Source: Heliopora coerulea (lineage: Eukaryota > Cnidaria > Anthozoa > Scleralcyonacea > Helioporidae). Taken from it: 64,000 nt of DNA. Within the stretch, counting starts at the first letter, position 1. Each line of letters opens with the position of its first letter. The position numbers and the translations under genes were made by a program. Below, piece by piece: positions 29,701 through 40,885 of this stretch. The notes below the pieces were generated by a model. It saw only the letters and a program-made list of their open reading frames with translations, had not been told where the DNA came from and did no database searches. Location of the stretch: assembly GCA_030142905.1 (NCBI GenBank), contig JASJOG010000288.1, positions 280,964-344,963 of the forward strand, in the 5' to 3' direction.

Positions 29701-30721
29701 GCGGAGCAGGAGGTGTTGAAAAATTAATTCCAAATTTGAATAATAAAGAAAAATATGTTTTACATAGTGAAAACTTGAAATTATATGAAAAATTAGGATT
29801 AAAAATTAGTGGAATTTATAAAGGTATTAAATTTTATGAAGAAGATTTTATGAAAAAATATATTGATTTAAACACAAAACTGAGAACAGATGCAAAAAAT
29901 TCATTTGAAAAAGACTTTTTCAAACTTATGAATAATTCTGTATTTGGGAAAACTATGGAGAATGTTAGAAACAGAGTTGATATACAATTAGTTAACAGAG
30001 AAGAAAAAGCATTCAAATTATTTTCAAAAACCAATTTTGACAAAAGAACAATATTTTCTGAAAATTTAATTGCAGTGCATATGCATAAGAAAAAAGTTAA
30101 GCTTGATAAACCTATATATCTAGGAATGAGCATATTGGATCTGAGTAAGACTTTAATGTATGATTTTCATTATAATTATATTAAACCAAAATATGGTGAA
30201 AATTCGCGGTTGTTATTTACAGATACTGACAGTTTAATGTATGAAATTTACAGTGAAGATTTTTCTAAAGATATATCCCCAGATGTTGAAAAAATGTTTG
30301 ACACAAGTAATTACCCAAAAGACCAGGAAAGAATAATAAAGTAATTGGAATGATGAAAGATGAGTGCAGAGGTAAACAAATAGAAGAATTTGTAGGGCTT
30401 AGAGCAAAATTATATTCTTATAAAATTGATGAAAAAGAATCAAAAAGATGTAAAGGTGTTAAAGAAATGTTATTGAAAAAAAATATAACATTTCAAAATT
30501 ATAAAGATTGCTTATTTAGTCAAGAAGAACAAATTAGAAAAATGAATTTAATAAGACATCGAAATCATGAATTGTATACTGAAAGTGTAGAAAAAATTGC
30601 ATTGTCAGCAAAAGATGATAAAAGAATAATACTTGAAAATAAAATAGATACATTAGCATATGGTCATTATATGTCGGAAATGATCGACACTTATGAAAAT
30701 ATATTTGGATTTAAACCATAA
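26720..30721 (+). pseudogene. Protein-primed DNA polymerase B (pPolB), broken
   Basis: The replicative polymerase of the Polinton. An N-terminal region (weak from about 26720, clear from MSDPKFELDREALNVIKRYE at 27075) leads to FEKNNISINVFGYN, a C2H2 finger (CNYCLQNFSNEKTLKNHLEYC type, near 28010-28080), the exonuclease start VIYADFEC (near 28170), KLKFIPVIFHNLQNYDSHLF, motif A YLDANNLYGWAM (near 29498), motif B NSVFGKTMEN (near 29935) and motif C LFTDTDSLMYEI (near 30215). The end (EFVGLRAKLYSYK, TLAYGHYMSEM) is typical. Frameshifts or stops occur near 27010, 27300, 28310, 28430, 28525, 28890, 29200 (TAA for Leu) and 30345. Catalytic residues survive. Confidence 0.92.
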
Positions 30722-30927
30722 GTTGGACTGACAATGAAGTTGCTAAAGTTGTTTTTAAAAATATTTATGGTCAGCGGAGTCTTTTTACATTGAGCTGTTT
30801 GGAATGTTGAGGGTATTCCCCTGTGACACTGAAAAATTTTGATGAAATTCCCGGTAACGTTATCAAATTCCTGGAAGCGGCTGGAAATGGTGTCATTAGG
30901 AAAAAGGTGATTCCCCAAACCTGATGT
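30722..30927. repeat. Right subterminal module of Polinton 1
   Basis: After the polymerase stop the sequence contains a diverged partial copy of the TIR interior (GGAATGTTGAGGGTATTCCC, TGTGACACTGAAAAATTTTG), in the same orientation as the right TIR. It parallels the inner copy on the left (14267-14480). Confidence 0.6.
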
Positions 30928-31163
30928 TGAGGGATTTCCCCACATTCCATACATTCCAGATATCCCTAACAACCGGCGAATCCGAAAATAGTTTTTTTGT
31001 TGACATCGAGTTAGGCTGGTTGTTAGAGAGATTGAGCATGTTTGGAATGTTTGGAATTTATCAGCCAGCTGTGTTAGGGGATTTCCCTGCGACACTGAAA
31101 AATTTTTGGTAATTTTTCAAATGTGATGGAAAATGTGACAGTCCCCGCACTTTACAGACTACT
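30928..31163 (-). repeat. Polinton 1 right terminal inverted repeat
   Basis: The complement of the left TIR (13145-13384), 236 bp, ending ...CAGACTACT at 31163. Differences are about a dozen substitutions and short indels. Confidence 0.92.
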
Positions 31164-31169
31164 GGTCTG
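31164..31169. repeat. Target site duplication, right (GGTCTG)
   Basis: An exact repeat of 13139-13144. Confidence 0.93.
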
Positions 31170-31653
31170 TAATGGCAACTGTTGTGAACTCCACAATGAT
31201 GATATGGGTAATAATAAACTTGATGTTCATATTTAGTTACACGTGACTGATATGAGCATGAAAATAGTGTGCTTTTTAATAAACATCTTTGAGAGCAATC
31301 AAAGAAAATTGTGAAAGATTCAGTGTCTCTGGGATAAATATTTTATCACTGAAAGTGGCGATCCTGCTGAGTGGTCCTAGAGAAATAACTCATTCATATT
31401 TATTTCAATTTAGTTGCAAGGGCCAAACTTACAGAAACCAAACATCTTCAATTTATAACTGAGGGATATTACAAGACAAAGCTTCTTTGGTAGGTAGATC
31501 ATCGGGATCTTCTGAGCAACATACATCATCATTATGTTGCTTTGTTTGTTTCATACTTCTAATACTTAGTGTAAATGGATCTAAAAAAAACATGTGATCT
31601 CTATTGTTTTTGATTGGGATCATCATGCAATGAATCTTTTAATCATATACCAA
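31170..31653. other. No recognisable feature
   Basis: Flank of the Polinton; no gene, repeat or RNA feature recognised. Confidence 0.4.
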
Positions 31654-31932
31654 GTACAAAATGTCCAAAAGGACATGACATACGTCCAAAACTGTGGATC
31701 AAATTTACTCCAAACAGAACCTTTTGGTTGTAAAAAATGTATTGGTGGATCAAGAGGATCAAGTCCATGTTATTTGTGTAGAATATGTTTAAAGAAGAAA
31801 CTGGTTATTAAACATGTCCAGACATGGATACCATGTGAAAAATGTCCTGAATACTATGAAGAATGAGAAGATGCAGTTTTATCTAAGTACAAATTCATGG
31901 ATTGTCCAGTTTGTAAAGAAAAACAAACAGTA
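31654..31932 (+). pseudogene. Cys-rich zinc-binding-like reading frame with one stop
   Basis: A continuous frame has CxxC-type pairs: CKKC, CYLCRIC, CEKC, and after a TGA at 31864, DCPVCKE. Some ten Cys in about 90 residues with regular spacing suggest a zinc-binding protein or exon. One TGA interrupts it and the frame ends at TGA about 31932; the start is open. It lies 490 bp outside the Polinton. I do not recognise a family; it may be a decayed exon of a host or transposon gene. Confidence 0.35.
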
Positions 31933-33261
31933 TGACACATGCAAGAAACAGTGCAGGGGGAAAAAATCCTTTGCCTGTTATATTTTATTTAATTTTAATA
32001 CTCACCACTTGTTCTTGCAGGGGGTTTCCTGGTCATAACCTCCACCACTGTTAATGCAATTGCTCTTTACAGTGAAATTTCCGTTCTTACTGCATGTTGA
32101 TCATAAAAACTATGAAATGATGGGATGACATTTTGTTGTGAACTATAAATCACAGAAATACTGCACAGCAGAGCAGAGGACAATTGATCATACCTTTATA
32201 TCATTTTATGTTTATTGCACTGCTACAGTTACAAGCTAGCAACTTTGTTGGAAAGTTCGCCTGAAAGAGCATTGATTCTTTTATTGTGTGCCTCAATGAA
32301 GTGTTGTACGATACACTATTAAAATTGACATTCAACCATGCCTAGTGAGTATTTTTAGTGATCCTGTACAAAATGTCCAGTTTCTAAAGTCTTGAGGGTG
32401 GCTGTTATATACAGGTTCTAGTGCACAGTATATTTTTTGAATAACATGTCCCAACATGTCTCTCTGTTGCATATCAATATAACTTTTTTAAAATTGCATC
32501 ATCCTTCATCATGCCAAAACAGAGACAAAACAACTATTATAGATACTAGTTAGGTGGTGCACTGTCATGTTCTTCAAGAAAATATTACAGATATCAATGA
32601 TAAATAAAAATTAATTTACTCATTAAGTCATTGTCCTTTCTAGAATAATCATGCAAAAACACAAGATGATTATGATGCCTTCTGCATAACAGCCTCAACT
32701 TTATATTTTAAACCCAATTTCAACATCTTTTAATAAGGCTAACGGGTATTTTAGTGTAAAATTATTAAATTTGAAAGTATTAGTCCATCCACTGTCTTTT
32801 ACAGGTTGGAATTTTGGTCCTTTACCTATGTTTTGGAGTATAAACACATAAATTTATCTCCAGGCTCAAAATATTTTAGTACCTTAATCCATTATTCTTT
32901 CCAATGTTACAGTTCTATTGCTTATTATTTTGATTGACATTTTCAAGATGTGGTTTGATGTTAGTGATTTATCTTAATGATGAGAGATCTAAATGCAAAT
33001 GAAGTTTTGTTTTACATTGTTTTGCAGAAAATTCTCCATCCATTTAATTGCATGCATTTTGTTCTCATGTCTAACAATGACAAATTCATCATGGACAACA
33101 AGACTTGACGACAATATTATTTATCAAGTCATAAAAATAGAAAAAAAAAAAGGTTTTGTGGCATGGGTGGGTATGTGAAATATAAAGCCTTCTCGTGTGG
33201 AAAATACATCATGGTAATTGAAAACAAGAGCTACAAAACCTTTACAAAATCATGTTTAAGG
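31933..33261. other. No recognisable feature
   Basis: AT-rich sequence with short frames only; nothing recognised on either strand. Confidence 0.4.
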
Positions 33262-33774
33262 TGGTAGTTAACCCTAAATTTCCCAAAGCAATCTTTAGGT
33301 CTTAATTTAAAAAGAATCCGACCAATCACATTGAAACGAGGCACAAACCTACTACTAAGCATGCAGCATACATTAACCTATGTGGTTGCTACGGAACAGC
33401 AATAATTCAAAGGGGAAAATATATATTAACACCAGATTTGGTAAGACTGTTTGTCAGGTCATAAGCTATGCAATGAATGGTTACACTTTTGTTAGAGGTA
33501 ATCGATGAGTATGAATGCCAAAAATAGCCTGTTTCCATGTTAACTAAGAAACAATCACAAAATACATAAAACTGACAATTCATTACATAGATTACAGTAA
33601 ATTTGTTATTCAGTCCAAAGATCGTCACAATCCATTAAATCCTTGTTGAGTTATCATTGTTACCAGTCTTGTTTATCAAAAATTCATTAAGTTCACATGG
33701 CAAAAGAGCAATATATTCTGTAACCGAACCCATCAAAAAAAATTCTTCTGGAAGAAGTTTAGGGTTAACTACCA
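33262..33774. mobile_element. MITE with TGGTAGTTAACCCTAAA termini
   Basis: TGGTAGTTAACCCTAAA (33262-33278) and its complement TTTAGGGTTAACTACCA (33758-33774) bound 513 bp without a credible gene. The perfect 17-bp inverted ends, short length and lack of coding sequence fit a miniature inverted-repeat transposable element. The flanking duplication is not clear, so the superfamily is not assigned. Confidence 0.6.
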
Positions 33775-34369
33775 TTATAAGTATGATTAAATTTTAAACA
33801 TAATGGGGAAAAAAGTTATTCAAATATTAAAACATACAATGCATTTGTTTCTCTGGATGGTATCTACTGGTCAGCAGCTGCAAAAACGATTATATGTTCA
33901 TGTCCTGTAGTAAACCATTAGAAAACAAATCTTCATTGAAGATCTACATCTTGTCAACAGATGATATAAGATACAGTGAAGCTTCTAATTTGCTCGATGG
34001 ATTTTACAATATATTGACAAAAGAAAGCTTAATCAGTCTATGTATACAAGCATATCCGTTAACCAATTAATGACTATGGCATTATAAAAAAGACTTGATT
34101 TGGTTATTTCCATCAAGATATATCGAGGAAGAAAAACTGAACTTACGACATTACAAACCCCAATTGATTACAAAAACAGAACAACTTTCAGAACTGAGAA
34201 AAATTATTACAAGCAAACACATAGTAAAGTAATTTCATATTGCTGTGAAGAAAACTACAGATACAATACCAAAAATGGTTGATCCTCCATGTTAAAGATA
34301 ATCTTTGAAAAATTATCTAAAGGTGGATTTTGGGACAACAATTTAACAAGACTTGTATATTAAAGTAAT
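33775..34369. other. No recognisable feature
   Basis: No gene or repeat boundary recognised between the MITE and the PLE3 pseudo-LTR. Confidence 0.4.
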
Positions 34370-34990
34370 CCATATCTATACAAAGAATGCATGAAAACTG
34401 TCAACTCTGCGTTACCTAAGTTATATAAAGAAAAAAAAAAAATACACCATTTCAACATAATTATTAATTTTTCACACCCCTGTACTATTTATTTATATAA
34501 AACAAAGATTTTGTTCTGGTGTCAAACTTCAGTATTGCTTTGAAAAATGTCTTCACCATGGTGAATGATTATATAAGACAGTTCTGAAAAGAACAAGAGG
34601 AACCAACACACAGACAGAAAGTAAATACTAAAAAGAAGTACTATGCATTTTGGCAGACCACTTTTCAGGTACAAATGTCTGCTAACTATCGAGAAATGAG
34701 TTATCAGCTTATATTTATACCTGATGTAAAGGCAATGTCATCCATGTAGGAGGGATTAAACATCAAAATAACGCCAAATTAATAACAAATTCTTTCCATT
34801 GGCATAGATCCGGATCATTAAACTTAATATACATGGATTCCATAATATTTAGAAAGAATGCTGAGCAACACTTTGCCAGGATGCTAAAATTGGAGTCTGA
34901 ATAGGTATTGGCACAACATCAATTTGACAACAAGTGCTAATTGTTTGAGCAGAGGTACATTGCCTTTTCAGTTGTTTTTTTTTTTTTGGT
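34370..34990 (-). repeat. PLE3 inverted pseudo-LTR
   Basis: This segment is the reverse complement of about 40200-40770, including the GATAACTCATTT..., TATAAATATAAG and CACCATGGTGAA blocks. PLEs often carry a pseudo-LTR in inverted orientation next to the body. It is separated from the PLE3 body (from about 38190) by the Harbinger transposon. It contains a degenerate hammerhead-like motif (34640-34680, minus). Confidence 0.75.
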
Positions 34991-35167
34991 TATTAAAGCC
35001 GGAGACACACTATCACTGTCACCGTGTCGCTGGAGCTCAGCGACAAGGCGACCGGCAACAGGCGACAAAAATTCGATCAAATTTCATGCTCACCCCAGGG
35101 ATTTTTTCAGCGTGACTTAATCACAAAAGCACTGGAAAGGACAAATGCAAGTTAAACGTTAATTAAA

Positions 35168-36854
35168 ATGGCGTCCAGCGCAAAGTTGTGTGCAGCATTA
35201 GTTGCTGTTATTGTAAGCGAATTAAACAACAAAGAAGAGAATGAAAGACGTGAAAAAACAGCCCATCGAAGGCGATGGTGGGTCCGAGATATCAATCGAT
35301 GTTGACAAGAGCAAGGTGACTTCACAAATCTCGTCCATGAGTTACAGAATGACAAGGAGCAATTTTTCGTTTACTCCAGAACGAGTTGTAGCATGTTTGA
35401 TCGTCTTCTTTGTCTTGTTGGTCCATCTTTGAGACGTCAAGATACGCGTTTAAGGAAATCAGTGATGCCAGGTGAAAGATTAGCCATTACACTGCAAAGG
35501 TTGGCGACTGGAGACTCCCCACAGTCTGTTGCTTTTGCTTATCAACGTGGACTGAGCACCGTTTGTGACATTGTGTACGAGACAAGTGATATTTTATGGA
35601 AGGTTCTTATGCCCCTCTGCATGAAACATCCCAGTAATATGGATGACTGGATAAAAATTTAAAAGGGGTAAGATGATTACTGTTAATTATTGTAAACCTC
35701 TGTATACTTTATTATTATCTAAATATTTTACGGTGTATTTTCAGCATCTTACTGTCCTACTATATATTATATTATATTATATATTATTTTGTTAAATTAA
35801 TTAGGTCTCCCTATAACTTTGTGTGTTTTACAGCTTTTCATTGGTATGGAATTTCCCAAATTGTATTGGTGCATTGGATGGCAAACATGTTGGAATACAG
35901 GCACCAAGAAATTCTGGATCTACATTTCATAACTATAAGCATTTCCATTCAATTGTACTCATGGCTATGTGTGATGCTCATTACCAGTTTATCTATGTTC
36001 ATATTGGGGAGGCAGGCAGATGGAGTGACTCTGGGGTGTTTGAAAATACACAATTTGGATCAGCCTTATTGAATGGTGGGTATATGAACAACTACAATAA
36101 CACCACCACAACAGCAGCAACATTTTGATTATACTTATGAAAAAGTATTTATCTTATTTATTTCTTTGTTAGGCAAAGTACTGCTTCCTCCATCCAAACT
36201 GTTGACTCCTGGTGGTGAATCAATGCCACATTGCATTGTGGCAGATGAAGCCTTTCCATTGAAAACCTGGATAATGAGACCATATCCTGGAAAGTCACTG
36301 GACACTTTGCCAAATAAAGTATTCAATTATAGGCTGTCTCGAGCCAGAAAGATAATAGAAAATACATTTGGTAAAAAATGTTTTTTGAGTTATGGACTTA
36401 TTATATACTGTTCCAATATCAGTCCTTATCAGATTTATGTAATTTGAATTCACTGTTGAAACAGATAAAAATAATTTAATCTAATTTAATATTTTTTTGA
36501 CATTAAGGTATAATGGTATCAAAGTGGAGAATCTTAAAATCTGCAATAATAGCTGTGCCAACCAATGTAGTAAAAATGACAAAAGCTATTTGTGTTCTGC
36601 ATAATTTCTTGAGGGAAACTGATCCTGCAGTGTACACACCACCAGGGTTTGTAGACACAGTAGACTCCAATGGAACTGTTACTGATGGATCTTGGAGAAG
36701 TGAAGCGGGCAGACATGCTCTTACACCAATTCAATCACATTCAAGAAACCATACCCAAGCAGCTTTCAAAATTGGAGATAAATTTGCTAGTCTGTTCAGT
36801 TCAAGTGCAGGTGAATTGCCCTGGCAAACTGACTATGTTTTGCGTACAAGATGA
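35168..36854 (+). pseudogene. Harbinger transposase (HARBI1-like), spliced, two stops
   Basis: Four exons can be traced. Exon 1 (35168-about 35660) has FDRLLCLVGPSL, LAITLQRLATGDS and YQRGLSTVCDIV (helix-turn-helix part). Exon 2 starts after TTTTACAG near 35835 with [15 protein letters not shown] (first Asp). Exon 3 starts after TTGTTAG at 36173 with CIVADEAFPL (second Asp) and ends ARKIIENTFG (catalytic Glu). Exon 4 (from about 36507) starts near KWRILKSAI and ends at 36854. In-frame stops: TGA in exon 1 near 35303 and TAA near 35658, both in exon 1. The DDE triad is intact. Close to functional, but not so as it stands. Confidence 0.88.
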
Positions 36855-37072
36855 CAAAACATCCTGTATGCAATAAAAATTCATATTAATGATTAATCAA
36901 TTGCTGTATATAGTATAACATAATGAAGCCCATAAGTTTATTTTGTAATTTCATCAATACATTTTCTTAACATTCATTGAATAAAAAAAAAAAAATTTAA
37001 CTGGAAAACAATTTAATAGCCTACTTAGGTCAAAATACTCAAAATATTGACAAGTGCTCAATAACAACTTGC

Positions 37073-38022
37073 CTATGTGTGTTGAAGATTGCTGTCAGCA
37101 TATTCAAGGTTGAATAAAATGTGTTGAATTTCTTTTTTCGCCCTTGCCTGTGCAAATGCAGTAGGAAGTTTCCTTATCTGTTCAGCAACACTTCCCAAAA
37201 TAGTCATATTCATCATTAGCATCCTGCTGCCTGGCCCTTCAGTTGCAGACTTTTGTAGTGCTTCTAAACATCCAAGCAATTTTGATTGGTAGGGGGTTAT
37301 TTCATGAACTTTTCTCTTCTTGGAAAATTCGTTTGATCTGGCTGGAGTGGTGGGAGTTACAGTTGAAACTGGGCTTCCCTTGTAGAGCTCGCAATTTGAT
37401 GAGTGTGCTTCAAGATCAATATTTTCTTCCAAACTTACAAGTCTTTCAGACCTGTCACTTGCAGGCGATGGAGAACTTTCCTCTTCGACTTCAAGAGAAC
37501 TGGTTGAAATATTCATAACTGTTCTACAAGAAGTCAGACATTATAATGAAACTCCAGTTTAATTATGGAAGTGCGAAGTGTATAAAATCCAATAAAAGAG
37601 ATTCATTTACTCACTTTCTTCTCTTTCTGTAATCGTCAAGCCACATCAATTGGCTCCAGAACTCCCAGGTTGGCTTCGAAGACACCGGAGCTCCAGATTT
37701 AATGGCCGCATCGTTTTTTTTTCTTACATCTTCCATATATGTCTCTCAGGTTCTTCATTTTGGTCTTTATTTAATCCACTAAGTGAAACATAGTATATTG
37801 TTATCGAGGCGATGCTCGAGCCTAATTCACCTGTATCAATAAGAAAATAGATTCAGATTATGTCTTACCTTGAACACAATGACCCAAAACACCCAGTTCT
37901 TTGGCAATCTTTTCCCAAACATTCTGTTTCATCTTTTCATTCTTGTTGTCCTTTGGTGACATATCATAAAGCACAGGATACATTCGGTAAGTGTTTATCA
38001 GTACCTCTTCGAATGACACCAT
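37073..38022 (-). CDS. MADF-domain protein of the Harbinger element
   Basis: The second Harbinger gene, convergent with the transposase. Exon 1 (ATG at 38022) has LINTYRMYPVLYDM and VWEKIAKELGV, the MADF start, with a GTAAGA donor near 37868. Exon 2 (about 37765-37615) has LRDIYGRCKKK and PTWEFWSQLMWLDDY, the MADF end, with a GTGAGT donor. Exon 3 (from about 37525) is Ser-rich with a C-terminal helix (EIQHILFNLEYA), BESS-like. Known Harbingers encode a Myb/MADF DNA-binding partner that brings the transposase to the ends. The exon 2 acceptor is not clear, and a stop sits just upstream of its first conserved residues. Confidence 0.75.
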
Positions 38023-38378
38023 TTTGGATTTTTGGCTGGTGACTCTAGCGACAGCTCGGCGATCTCATGTGCTCCAGCAATTTCAGCGACACATTCCCAG
38101 CAACACAGCGACAAGCCTTGGTAACTAGGCAAATGTGTCGCTGAGCTCCATCGACACGGCGACAGCGACAGTGTGTCTCCAGCTTAATGGTACAGTCTTG
38201 GTACATATTGCTTGATCCTTTCACTTAACCATCGAGTTGTTCTACCTGCATAGTGAGAACCATACTCACATTTAAATCATAAACTACACAACTTGAAGAG
38301 AAAGCAAGTAGAGAATCTTTAGATGTAGGTGGCAGGATAGTCATAAGAGAAGATAAGGAGGAGAGTCAGTAACAGAAT

Positions 38379-40230
38379 TTGGTCAGAGAGGTTAATTTGG
38401 GGATGTATAATGCTAACCAGTTTCTGCTCAAATTTGATTATATCAGGCAATGTTCTTATGTCAGAGAAATTAATGTTAAGAAAACCATTGAACAAAACAA
38501 AGAATGTCAAGAACTTATTTGTAGACTTCGTAGAAGTCAATATGGAGATATTGACAGTTCAATGGATGTCACTAACTTGTGGACTCGTCAGCTCTTACCT
38601 ATTGAAACTGATGTTTTATCTAAAGGCTTAAACTTTGCTATACCACCACAAAAGTTAAACCACAGATCCATATTCAGTGAATTTGAAATGCTGTGAGTAT
38701 GATAAGAAAATCTTACCCCTGAAAGTGATTAATTCTTGGCAGTATGCAAGGCAGAACTCTTGGACATTGCACATCCTTATAGTGGAACATGAATAGATTA
38801 AAAAAACTTTTCACTAATAAGGGAACACCTTAGTCTTTTATCTAACCTTTGTAAAAACAATAACATTGTTATTTGCAAACCTGACATGGGTTCTGGAGTT
38901 GTGATTCTTGATAAGGCAGATAATAAAGCTAAATTCCTACAGATTCTTATTAATAGCAGTAACTTCAGCAAACTTGGAAAATATTGAACAATGTGATAGA
39001 ACTAAAATGATGGAAAGGAACCTTCAAATGCTTCTTCTGAGATTAAGGAAATCAAATCAGATCAGTGAGGAATTTTATAATCAAATTCGTCCCACAATGT
39101 ATAGATTAACCAAAATACACAAACAAGATGTTCCAACATGTCTCATTCTTTCAATGATTAAATCGACACAATGTGGCTTGGCTATATTACTTGAACCAGT
39201 TTTGAAAGATTCATTCAGGTTTACCAGAGTTAAAAAAAGCTGAACCTAAACACCGGTAATCTTATTATGTGCTCTTTTGACATAGTCACCCTGTTTACAA
39301 ATATTCCTCTTGCCGAAACTATACAGATCTGCATAGATGCTCTTTACCACTTCCCAAAGATGCGTTCTATGAGTTAATGATTACGGCTACAAAAGGAGTT
39401 GAATTTTGTTTAGGTAAAACTATGTTCAAGCAGGTGGATGGCATAGCAATGGGCTCCCTGCTAGGTCTGGTGCTGGTAACCATCTTTGTTGGTTATCATG
39501 AAACCAGATTTACCTGAATGGTACAAGCGATATATGTTGGTGATACTTCCTCTCATTTCATTACTGAAGAATGAAAAAGATCCTTTTTGATTTCTATGAA
39601 GTTTACATGTGAGTTTGAAAATCAAAGGAAATTGATGTTTTTAGATGTATTAGTTCACAAAGAAGAAAATGGATTTTTAACAAACATTTATCATAAAACT
39701 ACTTTTACTGGACTTCACACCCACTATAATTCCTTCAGGCCCAAACGAAAAAAGATATCTTTAATAAATGTCTCATTAACCAAATGCAAAAGATTTCCTG
39801 AGAAAAGTTCCTTAAAAAGGATCTGGTTTTTATTGAATGGCTATCCAGGGCAACTACTTGATAAGTTCTTTGACTATAGCAATGCATCAGTCTCTGACTG
39901 ATGTATCAGTCCAGATAAATTACTGGTTTATTTGAAACTACCTTAGGAGTCATATCAGAAAATTATTTTGAAAAGGCTCTCAAAAACACCACGGAGAAGA
40001 CATTTTTTGCAACAAAATTTTGTCGCATATTTTCTATTAGGACTATTCTGCCACCTACACCTAAAGATTCTCTGCCTGCTTTCTCTTCAAGTTGTGTGGT
40101 TCTCGCTATGTAGGTAGAACAACTGAACAGTTAAGTGAAAGGACCAAGCAACATGTGCCAAATGTTACACAAAAAAAGACCGTACCATTAAGAAATCAAC
40201 CAAAATCTGCTCAAACAGATGTGCCAATAC
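38379..40230 (+). pseudogene. PLE3 RT and GIY-YIG polyprotein relic
   Basis: Traceable blocks in order: VLSKGLNFAIPPQKLNHRSI (near 38615-38680), ICKPDMGSGVVILDKAD (near 38875-38925), YRLTKIHKQDVP (near 39100), SFDIVTLFTNIPLAET (motif A, near 39275-39320), MFKQVDGIAMGSLLG (motif B, near 39420-39470), a degraded motif C near 39525 (KRYMLVI; the catalytic Asp pair is lost), LMFLDVLVHKEENGFL (near 39630-39680), GYPGQLL and finally CGSRYVGRTTEQLSERTKQH (GIY-YIG, near 40093-40150). Frames change often. The lost YVDD box shows long inactivity. Confidence 0.78.
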
Positions 40231-40770
40231 CTATTCAGACTCCAAATTTAGCATCCTGGCAAAGTGCCGCTCAGCATTCTTTCTAAAGATTATGGAATCC
40301 ATGTATATTAAGTTTAATGACCCAGATCTATGCCGACAGAAATAATTTGGTTTCAATTTTGCATTATTTTGATGTTTAATCCCTCCTATGTGGAATGACA
40401 TAATTGCCTTTACATCAGGTATAAATATAAGCTGATAACTCATTTATTGACAGTTAGCAGACATTTGCACCTGACGATTGGTCTGCCGAAATGCATAGTG
40501 CTTCTTTTTAGTATTTACTTTCTGTCTGTGTGTTAGTTTCGTCTAGTTCTTTTCAGAACTGTATTGCATAACCATTCACCATGGTGAAGACATTTTTCAA
40601 AGTTATACTGAAATTTGTCACCATAACAAAATCTTTGTTATATATGAATAGATAGTAAAGAGTTGTAAAAAATTAACAATTTTGTTGAAATGGTGTTTTT
40701 TTCCTTTATATAACTTAGGTAATGCAGAGTGGACAGTTTTCATGCATTCTTTGTATAGAAATGTGTGTGT
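40200..40770 (+). repeat. PLE3 3' pseudo-LTR with hammerhead-like motif
   Basis: This repeat is the inverted match to 34370-34990. A TATAAATATAAG box lies near 40420, then at about 40473 CCTGACGA, TTGGTCTGCC and GAAATGCATAG: a hammerhead-like core (one change in CUGAUGA) with a short GG/CC stem II. The 34.6-kb copy has a different set of core changes. Confidence 0.6.
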
Positions 40771-40847
40771 GTTTTACTCAGATGTTAAGTAGTAGACATG
40801 TTGAAGCTGATCCAAAAGTTTTAGTAAAAACATTAAAAAGTAAAACT

Positions 40848-40885
40848 AAATTTTCGGCCGCCACATGCGACCTTTATGTGACTAT
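40848..40885 (-). ncRNA. Hammerhead-like motif of PLE4, minus-strand copy
   Basis: On the minus strand a six-base-pair stem II (GGTCGC / GCGGCC, loop ATGTG) is followed by GAAAATTTAG. The upstream core half is degraded (GTCACATAA for CTGAYGAA). The plus-strand partner at 42242-42275 preserves the other half of the core better (CTGACAA). Confidence 0.5.

Larger units (their letters stand above)
13145..31163. mobile_element. Polinton/Maverick element 1, full length, 18,019 bp
   Basis: The outer ends are AGTAGTCTGTAAAGTGCGGG and its complement, giving the AG...CT termini usual for Polintons. They lie in inverted repeats of about 240 bp and are flanked by a perfect GGTCTG duplication. Inside are the expected Polinton modules: chromodomain retroviral-type integrase, packaging ATPase, major capsid candidate, penton-like candidate and protein-primed DNA polymerase B, plus a fibre and several small proteins. 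One block is read leftward (14.9-19.9 kb) and the other rightward (19.95-30.7 kb). Most large genes contain stops or frameshifts, so this copy cannot move by itself. A PLE-like relic is inserted near the left end. Confidence 0.95.
34998..38183 (+). mobile_element. PIF/Harbinger DNA transposon with two genes
   Basis: Inverted ends GCCGGAGACACACT (34998) and AGTGTGTCTCCAGC (38183), extended by the more diverged GTCGCTG-rich repeats over 100 bp, enclose a DDE transposase gene (plus) and a MADF-domain gene (minus). A TTAA-like sequence flanks both sides, consistent with the 3-bp TWA target of Harbingers. Both genes keep most coding sequence and splice sites; only a few stops are visible, so this is among the younger elements in the window. 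It lies within PLE3. Confidence 0.9.
38190..40770 (+). mobile_element. Penelope-like element 3 (PLE3) body, decayed
   Basis: Downstream of the Harbinger lie, in order, PLE N-terminal sequence, RT and GIY-YIG on the plus strand, then a pseudo-LTR (about 40200-40770) whose inverted copy is at 34370-34990. It belongs to a different and older PLE lineage than PLE1/2, since coding similarity is only at motif level. Many stops and frameshifts are present. Confidence 0.78.

Noticed and set aside
33758..33774. Telomere or interstitial telomeric repeat
   Set aside because: There is only a single CCCTAA unit, explained by the MITE inverted terminus.
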